The notes beneath the pieces were generated by a model. It was not told the origin of the DNA. It did not search any database and was given only the letters and a program-made list of their open reading frames with translations. A stretch of 38,668 nt of DNA. Source: Rickettsiales bacterium (GTDB lineage Bacteria > Pseudomonadota > Alphaproteobacteria > Methylaequorales > Methylaequoraceae). Below are positions 7,758-18,038 of the stretch, one piece after another; position 1 is the first letter of the stretch, and each line of letters begins with the position of its first letter. Position numbers and translations under genes: made by a program. Location: the NCBI GenBank assembly GCA_002689325.1, contig NZFP01000013.1, forward strand, positions 1-38,668. The letters are read 5' to 3'.

Positions 7758-8174
7758 ATGAAATATCTCTCTGAAAAGATAGCACTAAAACTTCTTAACT
7801 TAGAAAAAATAGATAGAAGTATTGTAATTAGTGATCCATCCCAAAAAAATTGTCCAATGGTATACATTAGCAAAGAGTTTACAAAACATACAGGTTATAG
7901 TTTAAAAGAGTCTTTAGGGAAAAATTGTAGATTTCTTCAAGGTCCTGAAACTGATGAGAATGATATTAAGCAAATAAAACTAACTTTAAAACTTCAAAAA
8001 CGAATTACAATTGACATACTAAATTATAAGAAAAATGGCGAAAAGTTTTGGAATAGATTGAGGATCATACCTATCTTTGACAGTAATAAAAAATTAATTT
8101 ACTTCGCAGGGGAACAAAATCCTATAGCAGTTGAATCTGTTAGAAGACATACATTTAATAAGATTATTGATTAG
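7758..8174 (+). CDS. Short LOV-domain blue-light photoreceptor
   Basis: A stand-alone PAS/LOV flavoprotein of 138 residues. It carries the diagnostic GKNCRFLQG motif, whose Cys57 would form the light-driven adduct with FMN. Other flavin contacts typical of LOV domains are Arg58, Gln61, Asn89 in NYKKNGEKFWN, Asn99, and the signalling Gln120 in FAGEQ. About 20 residues precede the LOV core and about 17 follow it, with no kinase, HTH or GGDEF domain. It is therefore a short LOV protein, which would act through dimer changes or a partner. It is divergent from the 2OG oxygenase, lies about 0.9 kb from the retinal cassette, and its 3' end overlaps the next gene by 11 bases. Confidence 0.92.
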   Translation: MKYLSEKIALKLLNLEKIDRSIVISDPSQKNCPMVYISKEFTKHTGYSLKESLGKNCRFLQGPETDENDIKQIKLTLKLQKRITIDILNYKKNGEKFWNRLRIIPIFDSNKKLIYFAGEQNPIAVESVRRHTFNKIID

Positions 8175-8622
8175 TCTCTTTGTATTTGTATTGTAAATCA
8201 AGATATGAACCTCCTTCACATTGAAGAATATTTTCAGGCCCTTTATCATTATTAAGTCTTTTTTGTGATATGAGAAATAAATTTTGGTAGTACAAAGCTT
8301 GTCTTTCTTGTAAAGTCCAGAGTGTTCTCTCATCGAGGTCAAAAGTCCTATTTGAGTTTTTTTGGTAATGATGAACCATTTCATGAAGTATTATGGATAA
8401 ATGACAAATGTTATCATCAGGGACAAGATTATCCCTATAAAAAATACCTTCATTTTTTATGTAGTAAGCTTTTACTCTGCAATTTGCTGATGAGTAGCAA
8501 GCTTTATCCGACATTTCTTTCTTCGATAGCTGAAAGAATTGTGGCAGCTCAACTTCTTGATTAAATTCGGTATTAGAAATTATCCAGGTTGTAAGAAATG
8601 TTAGGAGTGCTTTTGATATCAT
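8164..8622 (-). CDS. Putative secreted HExxH metallopeptidase-like protein
   Basis: A 152-residue protein with a short hydrophobic N-terminus that may be a signal peptide (residues 1-17). The motif HEMVHHYQ at 80-87 is a zinc-peptidase HExxH site (His80, Glu81, His84). Glu106 in LQERQALYYQ is a plausible third zinc ligand, a gluzincin-like spacing seen in small DUF-type families such as DUF6647. Four Cys residues (42, 48, 73, 135) would suit a periplasmic location. Its ATG overlaps the stop of the upstream gene (ATGA), so the two form an operon. The substrate is unknown and peptidase activity is not proven. Confidence 0.6.
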   Translation of the reverse strand: MISKALLTFLTTWIISNTEFNQEVELPQFFQLSKKEMSDKACYSSANCRVKAYYIKNEGIFYRDNLVPDDNICHLSIILHEMVHHYQKNSNRTFDLDERTLWTLQERQALYYQNLFLISQKRLNNDKGPENILQCEGGSYLDLQYKYKETNQ

Positions 8623-8912
8623 TTATCTTTTATAATTATGTTACCAATCTCTTTATTATTTTGGAGATTATAGATTATTATAGAGGTTTTGTTGTTTGAT
8701 TTATTTTTTACATAAAGATATAACTTACTACCATCAACATCAAATGAATGCAGGTATTGATCATCAGTTAATTTAGGAGAAATTTCTAAATTTTCAATAT
8801 ATTTGTCTTCAACTTGATTATATTTTTTTATAATTATAAAAACAGTTACCGAAAACAACATTAGAATTAAAACTGCTAAAAAAATAACAATATATTTAAG
8901 GTATTTATTCAT
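8619..8912 (-). CDS. Small N-terminally membrane-anchored protein, DUF6476-like
   Basis: A 97-residue protein with one strong transmembrane segment (about residues 7-29), followed by a short domain with beta-strand character (GSKLYLYV, SIIIYNL, EIGNIIIKD). In many alphaproteobacteria a similarly sized anchored protein (DUF6476) lies divergent from rluD, and both position and layout fit. No function is known. Its ATG shares base 8912 with the TTG start of rluD on the other strand, so both genes must be promoted from inside each other. It is translationally coupled to the HExxH gene downstream. Confidence 0.5.
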   Translation of the reverse strand: MNKYLKYIVIFLAVLILMLFSVTVFIIIKKYNQVEDKYIENLEISPKLTDDQYLHSFDVDGSKLYLYVKNKSNNKTSIIIYNLQNNKEIGNIIIKDK

Positions 8913-9901
8913 TGAGTAAGAATTATATAAAAATTTCTGTTTCTATCAATGATTTGGGAAAAAGAATTGATAAAGTTTTGTCAGAAAAAATTGAAGGTAT
9001 CTCACGTAATAAAATTCAAAATTTAATTACAGGTGGGAATATATCATTAGATAACTTAATTATTAAAAATCAATCACTAATAATTAAAAAGGAAGGTACT
9101 TTATTAGTAAATTTACCTAAACCTAAAAATTCAAGATTAATCGCAAAAAAGATTGACCTAGATATATTTTACGAAGATGAATATTTACTTGTTTTAAATA
9201 AAAGAGCAGGATTAATTGTTCATCCAGGAGCAGGAAATTATGATAATACATTAGTCAATGGTCTTTTATACCATTGCAAAAAATCTTTATCAGGAATAGG
9301 TGGTGTATTGAGACCAGGAATTGTTCACAGAATTGACAAAATGACAAGTGGACTACTAGTTATTGCTAAAAATGATACAGCTCATAACAAACTTTCGGAA
9401 CAATTTAAAAATAGGGAAATTGATAGAAAATACATTTGTCTAACTTGGAATTCTACTAATCTCAAAAAGGGTTTTATAAAAAAAAATATAATTAGGTCGA
9501 AAGTAAATAGAAAAAAAATGATAATTTGTGATGAAGATATTGGTAAAGATGCCCTTACTGAGTATAAAATTAAAAGAAATTTTGACTTTGGAAAGTTATC
9601 AATATGTTTATATGAATGTAAACTTCATACGGGAAGAACACACCAAATAAGAGTTCATTTAAATCATATTGGAGTTCCTTTAATTGGAGATTTTGTTTAT
9701 AAAAAGAATATTAACAAAGATTGTCTCCCAACAAAAATAAAAGAAAATATAGAAAAAAATTTTATTATACCAAAAAGACAAGCGTTACATGCTCAATCAA
9801 TTGGTTTTATTCATCCATATAAAAAAAAAACCATGTATTTTGAATCTGAGGAACCCAAAGAATTTAGGAATCTCATGCTATTATTAGAAAAATATAGTTA
9901 A
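8912..9901 (+). CDS. rluD: 23S rRNA pseudouridine synthase, RluD family
   Basis: Isomerises uridines in helix 69 of 23S rRNA if it is the true RluD. An N-terminal S4-like RNA-binding region (about 14-60) precedes the RluA/RsuA catalytic domain. The signature GIVHRIDKMTSGLLV carries the catalytic Asp142, and HTGRTHQIRVHL is the conserved later motif. At 329 residues it is normal for RluD. The start is a TTG at 8912, because an in-frame stop lies at 8897-8899 and no ATG occurs near the N-terminus. It sits upstream of the sigma-32 gene, an arrangement common in alphaproteobacteria. RluC or RluA specificity cannot be fully excluded. Confidence 0.9.
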   Translation: MSKNYIKISVSINDLGKRIDKVLSEKIEGISRNKIQNLITGGNISLDNLIIKNQSLIIKKEGTLLVNLPKPKNSRLIAKKIDLDIFYEDEYLLVLNKRAGLIVHPGAGNYDNTLVNGLLYHCKKSLSGIGGVLRPGIVHRIDKMTSGLLVIAKNDTAHNKLSEQFKNREIDRKYICLTWNSTNLKKGFIKKNIIRSKVNRKKMIICDEDIGKDALTEYKIKRNFDFGKLSICLYECKLHTGRTHQIRVHLNHIGVPLIGDFVYKKNINKDCLPTKIKENIEKNFIIPKRQALHAQSIGFIHPYKKKTMYFESEEPKEFRNLMLLLEKYS

Positions 9902-9971
9902 ATTAACAAAATATTCATCTCATGTTCATTTTTAACTTGAAATTTAATTTTGTGACATTATTATATCAATT
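9902..9971 (+). promoter_or_regulatory. Intergenic promoter region of rpoH
   Basis: A 70-base gap before the sigma-32 gene. TTGAAA (9937-9942) and TTATAT (9961-9966), 18 bases apart, are a plausible sigma-70-like promoter. Transcription would then start close to the ATG at 9972. No hairpin or Shine-Dalgarno is apparent. Confidence 0.35.
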
Positions 9972-10865
9972 ATGACCGTTAAATTAGATACTAAAATAGT
10001 TAAAAACCTGAACCAAAATGATATTTCTTCTTATTTAAAAGAAATTAATAAATTTCCTTTATTATCTCATGAAGAAGAATACAGTCTTGCAGATACTTGG
10101 ATAAAAAATAATTGTCTAAATGCAGCCCATAAACTCATAAATGCTCACTTGCGTTTAGTTGTAAAGATTTCAATGAAATTTCGAGGGTATGGCTTACCAT
10201 TAGGTGAATTAATTTCCGAGGGTAATATCGGCTTAATTCAATCTCTCAATAGGTTTGATCCAAAAAAAGGTTTCAGATTGTCAACATACGCAATGTGGTG
10301 GATTAGAGCTTCTATTCAAGAATTCATTCTTCACTCTTGGTCATTAGTCAAAATCGGGACTACTGCAGCTCAGAAAAAGCTTTTCTTTAATCTGCGCTCA
10401 TTAAAAGGAAAACTAAAAGCTCTGGAAGACGGTGATTTACCTCCAGAACTTGTAACTGAAATCGCGGATAGACTAGACGTTTCTGAAAATGATGTTATTG
10501 ACATGAACAGAAGAATGACAGGCCATGATCAATCTTTAAATAACCCGTTTTCTGCAGATAACGATGATGAATGGATTAATAGTTTGGTGGATGATAAAGA
10601 TAGTCATGAAAGTAAATTCATTTATAAACAAGAACTTTTTAGACGCAAAGAAATGCTCGAAAGCGCATTAAAAGATTTAGATGACAGGGAAAGATACATA
10701 ATTACACACCGTAAGTTAGTTGACGATCCATTAACTCTTGATCAACTCAGTAAATCTTTTGGTATTTCCAGAGAAAGGGTAAGGCAGGTTGAAGCCAAAG
10801 CCTTCGAAAAATTAAAAAAGTTTGTCAAAAATGTTGACTACAGAAGTAAAAACTTTAATCAATAA
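9972..10865 (+). CDS. rpoH: RNA polymerase sigma-32 factor (heat-shock sigma)
   Basis: A 297-residue group-3 sigma factor directing RNA polymerase to heat-shock and stress promoters. Region 2 is intact (LRLVVKISMKFRGYGLPLGE, GFRLSTYAMWWIRASIQEFI). The RpoH-box-like AAQKKLFFNLR near residues 132-142 separates it from RpoD. Region 4 ends with GISRERVRQVEAKAFEKLKK, the HTH for the -35 element. It follows rluD and overlaps the 3' end of purA convergently by 11 bases. Length and motifs match alphaproteobacterial RpoH. Confidence 0.93.
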   Translation: MTVKLDTKIVKNLNQNDISSYLKEINKFPLLSHEEEYSLADTWIKNNCLNAAHKLINAHLRLVVKISMKFRGYGLPLGELISEGNIGLIQSLNRFDPKKGFRLSTYAMWWIRASIQEFILHSWSLVKIGTTAAQKKLFFNLRSLKGKLKALEDGDLPPELVTEIADRLDVSENDVIDMNRRMTGHDQSLNNPFSADNDDEWINSLVDDKDSHESKFIYKQELFRRKEMLESALKDLDDRERYIITHRKLVDDPLTLDQLSKSFGISRERVRQVEAKAFEKLKKFVKNVDYRSKNFNQ

Positions 10866-12147
10866 AGGGGTTTTTTACTAATATGGTATCCTCACGTTTG
10901 GGACTAGTTGACAGTAAAGAAACCTGAACCCCAAGCAGTTCCTCAATCCGTCTAACATATTTAATAGCTAAAGCGGGGAGATTACTCCAAGATTTAGCTC
11001 CTTTTGTTTTTTCTTGCCAACCTTTGTGAGTCTCATAGATAGGAATAATATTCTTTTGGTCTGACTCAGATTGAGGAAAGTGATTAATCTTTTTACCGTT
11101 TAATTTATATCCTATACAAATTTTAACCTCTTTAAAACTATCTAAAACATCCAATTTTGTAAGTGCAATTCCATCAATACCTGAAACATTAATAGAATGT
11201 TTTAGCAAAACAGCATCAAACCAACCACATCTTCTTTGTCTACCAGTAACGGTACCAAATTCATTTCCAATTTCTCCAAGTTTTTTTCCAACATCACAAT
11301 CAAGTTCGCTAGGAAAGGGCCCACCTCCAACTCTAGTAGTGTAGGCTTTTACTATCCCTAAAATAAAACCAATTTGTTTAGTTGAGATTCCAGTTCCAAC
11401 AGCTGCGCTGCTCGGAACAGTATTAGATGAAGTTACATATGGATAAGTTCCGTGGTCAACATCTAAAAGTACTCCCTGTGCTCCCTCAAATAAAATTCTT
11501 TTTCCTTTCAATCTTGCATTTTCCAATATAGGGGCAGTTCTTTTTACATACTTTAAAATTGACTTTCTAAAAGAATTAATTTCTTTTTTAACAATCTCAA
11601 ACTTCAGGTGTTTAGAATTTAAACCAGCTAAAATTATATTATGGTAATCTAAAATATTTCTTATTTTGTCATTCAAAATATCTTCATCACTTAAGTCACC
11701 AAAACGTATTGCTCTTCTTCCAATTTTATCCTCATAAGCTGGACCAATCCCTCTTCCAGTTGTTCCAATTTTATTAACACCTTTTCTTGCTTCTCTTATT
11801 TTATCAATATTTTTATGAAAACTAAAAATAATTGAGGCACAATCGGATAAGATCAAATTTTTTGAATTTATATTCACACCGTGTCTTCTTAAACTTTTTA
11901 TTTCATCTAAAAGTGCTAGAGGGTTTACAACAACACCATTACCTATTACTGATACCGTTCCCTTCCTGATAATTCCTGATGGAATTAAACTTAATGCGAT
12001 CTTTTTCTTTTTGATAACAATAGTGTGACCAGCATTATTTCCACCTTGAAATCTAAAAACTATATCTGCTTGATTTGATAACCAATCTACTATTTTTCCC
12101 TTTCCTTCATCACCCCACTGAGCACCTATAACTGTTACATTTCCCAT
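10855..12147 (-). CDS. purA: Adenylosuccinate synthetase
   Basis: Makes adenylosuccinate from IMP, aspartate and GTP, the first step from IMP to AMP. The N-terminal GTP-binding motif QWGDEGKGKIVDWL is followed by GGNNAGHT. Further conserved stretches include IGTTGRGIGPAYEDK and GRQRRCGWFDA. At 430 residues it is full length. The ATG follows the hisZ stop with no gap, so it is the last gene of the SLC13-serC-hisZ-purA run. It converges with rpoH and overlaps its end. Confidence 0.97.
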   Translation of the reverse strand: MGNVTVIGAQWGDEGKGKIVDWLSNQADIVFRFQGGNNAGHTIVIKKKKIALSLIPSGIIRKGTVSVIGNGVVVNPLALLDEIKSLRRHGVNINSKNLILSDCASIIFSFHKNIDKIREARKGVNKIGTTGRGIGPAYEDKIGRRAIRFGDLSDEDILNDKIRNILDYHNIILAGLNSKHLKFEIVKKEINSFRKSILKYVKRTAPILENARLKGKRILFEGAQGVLLDVDHGTYPYVTSSNTVPSSAAVGTGISTKQIGFILGIVKAYTTRVGGGPFPSELDCDVGKKLGEIGNEFGTVTGRQRRCGWFDAVLLKHSINVSGIDGIALTKLDVLDSFKEVKICIGYKLNGKKINHFPQSESDQKNIIPIYETHKGWQEKTKGAKSWSNLPALAIKYVRRIEELLGVQVSLLSTSPKREDTILVKNPFID

Positions 12148-13278
12148 TTATTTTACCTTGTAAATACAATTACCAAAAAAATAACAATTACACCCTTGTT
12201 TAATTGCTTCAGTTATAGTCTGTTTTTTGTTTAACTTTTTAATTGCCTGGAGGGTAATAAATCCTTTTTTATGTAGATTTTTTTTTAATTCAGCACCAGT
12301 ATATTTAGGAATTAAAATTTTTTTGATTAAGCTTTTTGTCATAAATGACTCCAATAATAATGATTCTGTAAAACCAGAAAAACCAATACAATTTTCATTT
12401 GAAACCTTATAATTTCCTCCTGAAAATAGTTCTTTAAGATTTTCTGAAAAAACTTTAAAAGCAATTCCAGTATGATAATTTGACTCATCAATTTCCAAAG
12501 GATCGATTAGTATTTCTAAGTTAGGGAAATCTTTAATTATTCTACTAGTGATTTTAAGAAAACTTTGAATTTCATAATTAATGTTTTTTGTCAGTTTAAT
12601 TTTTTTTAGTTTCTTTAGTTTTAATTTTGCATCACCAACGCTTTCAATTAAAGCATCTGAAATTGTTTTAAGTTTTTTTGATATTTTTTCTAAACCTTCT
12701 GAATTTTTATTATTAAACTTATCTCTAACGAATTCTAAATCAACTTTTGAAAGCTTAAAATCCTTTTCAATTGCTAAAATTAATGTAGGCATAGTAAAAG
12801 TAATAAAAAATTTTTTAATTCTCAAAAATTTCAAAGACTCAATCATTAGAGAAATTATCTCATTTTCACATTGATTTTTTTTTATACCAATAATTTCTGA
12901 TCCTATTTGTGTTGCTTGTCTTGAAAGATTAAGGCTATTATTTTTTACTCTTAAAATTTCTCCTGAATAACATACTTTTAATGGTCGTGGTAATTCAACT
13001 AATGAACCACAAGATATTCTTGCAATCTGAACAGTAATATCAGACCTTATTCCCATCATTTTTTGAGAAATTGGGTCTAAAACTCTGAATGAATTTGCAT
13101 CTTCCTTATCATCTAAAAGAAAAAAAAGTGAACTTTCGAACTCTAATAATGGGGGTTTAACAAGCATGAATCCATTCTTTTGCATTAATTTAATAAATGT
13201 TGAACTAACCTTGTCTTCTTTAGACGCTAATTCAGGAAGACTATCACGGAATCCCTCTGGTAAAAGCTGATTTTTCAC
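12148..13278 (-). CDS. hisZ: ATP phosphoribosyltransferase regulatory subunit (HisZ)
   Basis: A histidyl-tRNA-synthetase-like protein that activates short-form HisG in histidine synthesis. Motif-2-type sequence is seen in VLDPISQKMMGIRSDITVQIAR and LPRPLKVCYSGEILRV, and the protein starts LLPEGFRDSLP as HisZ proteins do. At 376 residues it lacks the C-terminal anticodon-binding domain of HisRS, which supports HisZ. hisG is not in the window. The start is a GTG two bases after the serC stop region. The placement next to purA is a conserved alphaproteobacterial arrangement. Confidence 0.88.
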   Translation of the reverse strand: MKNQLLPEGFRDSLPELASKEDKVSSTFIKLMQKNGFMLVKPPLLEFESSLFFLLDDKEDANSFRVLDPISQKMMGIRSDITVQIARISCGSLVELPRPLKVCYSGEILRVKNNSLNLSRQATQIGSEIIGIKKNQCENEIISLMIESLKFLRIKKFFITFTMPTLILAIEKDFKLSKVDLEFVRDKFNNKNSEGLEKISKKLKTISDALIESVGDAKLKLKKLKKIKLTKNINYEIQSFLKITSRIIKDFPNLEILIDPLEIDESNYHTGIAFKVFSENLKELFSGGNYKVSNENCIGFSGFTESLLLESFMTKSLIKKILIPKYTGAELKKNLHKKGFITLQAIKKLNKKQTITEAIKQGCNCYFFGNCIYKVK

Positions 13279-13279
13279 T

Positions 13280-14353
13280 CTATAACCTAAAATAATTAAA
13301 AGACCAATCTAGCCAATTTGTAAGAGCAATCAAATCATTTTTTTTTATATTTGATCCATTCCAAACTCTTATTCCTGGTTTAGCTTTTCGATAACTAGCA
13401 ATATCAAAGGCGATCTTTTTTTTACCTAAAAAAGAAAACATCTGTTTATGATTTAATTTTTTTTTAAATATAAAAAAACATGGTGTAAGAGCCCTATATA
13501 TTTTTTTTTTACAAAAAAATTTTACAAATTCATTACCTTTTATCCATTCTTCTAAAATACATTTATTTTTAATACATGTTTGCTTGCTAAACTTTATGCC
13601 TCCCTTCTTTTTAAAAATTTCTAAACATAGGTCAAAATCAGAAATTGATAATAATGAGGGTGTATTAACCAAAAAGTCGTGATCAAAAATTGACAAGACT
13701 TTTGGGAGATTTTTTTTTTTTAAACGCTCCATTGCTTTAGGACTCATAACAATAATTCCATGTTGCGATTCTGAGCCAAGGGCTTTCTGCCATGAGAAAA
13801 CTGAAACATCAATTTTTTCCCATGGTAAATCTTCAATAAAGGCAGCAGAGGTTACATCTGAAATAACCAATCCATCATGAGAGCTTTTAATAAAATCTAT
13901 ATTATTTATAGTCATACCAGTTGAAGTTCCAGTCCAAACAAAGACTACATCATTATTCTTGGGAATATCATTTAAATCTGGTAAGTCGCCTTCTAAATTC
14001 TTCCTTAACTCTACTTTTAAATTTAACTTTAATAAATCTTCATACCAACTTAAACCCCAGTAATCATAGATTATTGCTGTTACATTCTTATTTCCAAGAA
14101 AAGACCAGATAACAGCTTCCATCGCTCCTGAACATGACCCGGGAAACAACAAAACTTCATAATTATTTGGTATAGCCAAAATTTTTTTTAATTTTTTTAA
14201 TACATTATTAATGAAATATTTAACATCACTAGATCTGTGATATCTGCCCAATAAATTAGTATTCAAGTCATTTACAGACCATTCATCTGGTTTTTTTGTT
14301 GGTCCAGATGAAAAATTTGGAGACTCTGGTTTTTTGAGTTTTGGGAGAATCAT
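13280..14353 (-). CDS. serC: Phosphoserine aminotransferase
   Basis: A PLP enzyme that converts 3-phosphohydroxypyruvate and glutamate to phosphoserine. The protein begins PNFSSGPTKKP, typical of the class-V alphaproteobacterial SerC branch. The PLP Lys is Lys190 in FSWQKALGSESQHG, with VISDVTSAAF upstream carrying the PLP-ring Asp. Length is 357 residues, normal. The usual partner serA (phosphoglycerate dehydrogenase) is missing from its side; instead a SLC13-type transporter gene precedes it and overlaps by the ATGA junction. hisZ follows within a base or two. Confidence 0.92.
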   Translation of the reverse strand: MILPKLKKPESPNFSSGPTKKPDEWSVNDLNTNLLGRYHRSSDVKYFINNVLKKLKKILAIPNNYEVLLFPGSCSGAMEAVIWSFLGNKNVTAIIYDYWGLSWYEDLLKLNLKVELRKNLEGDLPDLNDIPKNNDVVFVWTGTSTGMTINNIDFIKSSHDGLVISDVTSAAFIEDLPWEKIDVSVFSWQKALGSESQHGIIVMSPKAMERLKKKNLPKVLSIFDHDFLVNTPSLLSISDFDLCLEIFKKKGGIKFSKQTCIKNKCILEEWIKGNEFVKFFCKKKIYRALTPCFFIFKKKLNHKQMFSFLGKKKIAFDIASYRKAKPGIRVWNGSNIKKNDLIALTNWLDWSFNYFRL

Positions 14354-16176
14354 AATTTATAAAATAATGGGAAAGTAATAAAAAATACAACCCAACATAA
14401 AACTGTTAATGGAAAACCGAACTTTACATAATCAATAAATTTATAATGACCAGGTCCCATTACTAAAAGGTTAGTTTGATAAGCTAATGGTGTTACAAAT
14501 GAAGTATTCACAGCAAAAATTAATGCTATGGCAAATACCTTAGGATCAACATTAATTTTTTCTGCAATATCTATAGCTATTGGCGTAAATAATACTGCAC
14601 AAGCATTATTTGAAATAAAATTAGTAGTTATAGAAACTAGCATATAAAAACAAAGTAATATAATAAGAGGAGATGATTCACCAAGAAAATTTATTAAGGA
14701 TTGAGACAAAAAGTTTGCTGTCCCAGTGATTTGTATAACACTCCCTAATGCTAAGGATGTTACAATTAAAAGAAGTAAATTATTGTCAACACTTCTAATA
14801 ACTTGCCTAATCGAAAGCACTTGGAACATGATCATGAAAACAACACCCATGAGACCAGCAACAACTAAAGGTAATATTTCAAAGGCACCGAGAAATATAA
14901 CTGATAGAAAAATATAGATTGATTTTTTAGATATATCCTTTGAAGAAATCTCAGATGTTGCCCATTCCATTGGTAGTAGGTCACTTTGCGTTCTCAAAGC
15001 CTTAATTGAATCCTTTTCACCTTGTATTAAAAGAGTATCACCTGGTTCTAATGCAAGTTCACTCATATGACTTGTAATTATTTTAGATTTTCTTTGTAAA
15101 CCTATTACAAAACAATTGTATCTGTAACGAAAACTAACATTTTCTATTGTATTTCCAACTAAGCTTGAGGATGGAGTTACCATAACTTCAGTTATGATTT
15201 GATTTTTTTGACTATCATTTTGGTCATCTTTTTCAAAAGTTTCAATAGAACCAATTTTTTGAGATAGTATATTTGTTAACTGCTCTCGAGATATTGAGAC
15301 AACTAAAATATCTCCTTCTTCAAGTATAAAACCATAAAAAGGAGCGTGTTCTGCATGCTCTCCCCTTTGGATCATTAAAATTTTGACTTGCCCTAATTCT
15401 TTTAAATTTGAACCTTTGATGGCCTTACCAATTAAAGAAGAACCTTGGTTTAAAACAATCTTGGTTATAAAACTATTTTTACTGTCATCAACTAATTGGT
15501 TGGATATTGGTGATCTATCTTTAAGTAATATTTTTGAAAAGAAAATTAAATAAAATAAACCTGCTATGGCAATAACTGAGCCTGGTAATGCAAACTCAAA
15601 AAAGCTTATTTCAATTTTTGCATAATTATATAATGAGTTAGAAACTAGAAGATTTGTACTTGAACCAACGATTGTAATCATTCCACCTAAAATAGCTGCA
15701 AAACTCAATGGCATTAAAAATTTACTCATTGAATAATCTAAATTTTTAACAATACCTTGAATAATGGGAATGAAAATAATCACAACAGGTGTGTTATTAA
15801 TAAAAGCACTCAAAAATAAAACAATAAAAAGAGTCACAAAAATTATTATTTTTGTATTATTCGAAAAAAAACCAAGAAAAGTTGTTATAAATCCATTCAA
15901 AACTCTAGTCTGAACAACACCTTGACCCAAAATTAAAAGAGAAATTACTGTGATAAGTGACGTATTACTAAATCCATTCAAAATAGTCTGAGGGTTAAGT
16001 AAATTTATGCCGTCTTGATTTTTATAGGGAAAAATTGAAAAAAAAATTAAAAGAAATGTTAAAATAACAATTGATTTAAAAACCATTGAAAATCTTTCAA
16101 TAGCATAAAATATCATGCTAAGAAAAACTATTAACAAACTAAAAAAAATGAACTGATTATCGTCTAACAAAAACAT
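14350..16176 (-). CDS. SLC13/DASS-family permease with two RCK_C (TrkA_C) domains
   Basis: A 608-residue ion-coupled anion transporter of the inner membrane. About five to six hydrophobic helices form the N-terminal half, with NNTPVVIIFIPII and GSSTNLLVSNSL, the SNT-type substrate and sodium motifs. Two cytoplasmic RCK_C-like domains follow (about 235-310 and 325-405, with EEGDILVVS and EPGDTLLIQG). The second helical half carries the matching NFISNNACAVLFTPIA and NTSFVTPLAYQTN. Relatives carry sulfate, dicarboxylates or related anions, so the substrate cannot be named. Its stop overlaps the serC start, implying co-expression; an anion or carbon-acid substrate feeding serine synthesis is only a guess. 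Confidence 0.85.
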   Translation of the reverse strand: MFLLDDNQFIFFSLLIVFLSMIFYAIERFSMVFKSIVILTFLLIFFSIFPYKNQDGINLLNPQTILNGFSNTSLITVISLLILGQGVVQTRVLNGFITTFLGFFSNNTKIIIFVTLFIVLFLSAFINNTPVVIIFIPIIQGIVKNLDYSMSKFLMPLSFAAILGGMITIVGSSTNLLVSNSLYNYAKIEISFFEFALPGSVIAIAGLFYLIFFSKILLKDRSPISNQLVDDSKNSFITKIVLNQGSSLIGKAIKGSNLKELGQVKILMIQRGEHAEHAPFYGFILEEGDILVVSISREQLTNILSQKIGSIETFEKDDQNDSQKNQIITEVMVTPSSSLVGNTIENVSFRYRYNCFVIGLQRKSKIITSHMSELALEPGDTLLIQGEKDSIKALRTQSDLLPMEWATSEISSKDISKKSIYIFLSVIFLGAFEILPLVVAGLMGVVFMIMFQVLSIRQVIRSVDNNLLLLIVTSLALGSVIQITGTANFLSQSLINFLGESSPLIILLCFYMLVSITTNFISNNACAVLFTPIAIDIAEKINVDPKVFAIALIFAVNTSFVTPLAYQTNLLVMGPGHYKFIDYVKFGFPLTVLCWVVFFITFPLFYKL

Positions 16177-16253
16177 AATTTCGGGAAATTTAAATATATC
16201 TATTTTTTTAAAAAATTAAACATTATAATAAAAAGGATTTATTAAATATTTAA
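16177..16253. promoter_or_regulatory. Divergent promoter gap between SLC13 permease and thiC
   Basis: A 77-base AT-rich gap. TATAAT at 16224-16229 is a good -10 for thiC and gives a leader of about 18 bases. AAAAGGA (16231-16237) is Shine-Dalgarno-like but lies 16 bases from the thiC ATG, farther than usual. The gap is too short for a complete TPP riboswitch, and I see none of its conserved pieces (such as CUGAGA). Confidence 0.5.
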
Positions 16254-18035
<1,782 letters not shown>

Positions 18036-18038
18036 CTT

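Noticed and set aside
16177-16253. TPP riboswitch before thiC
   Set aside because: The gap is shorter than the aptamer and lacks its conserved segments.
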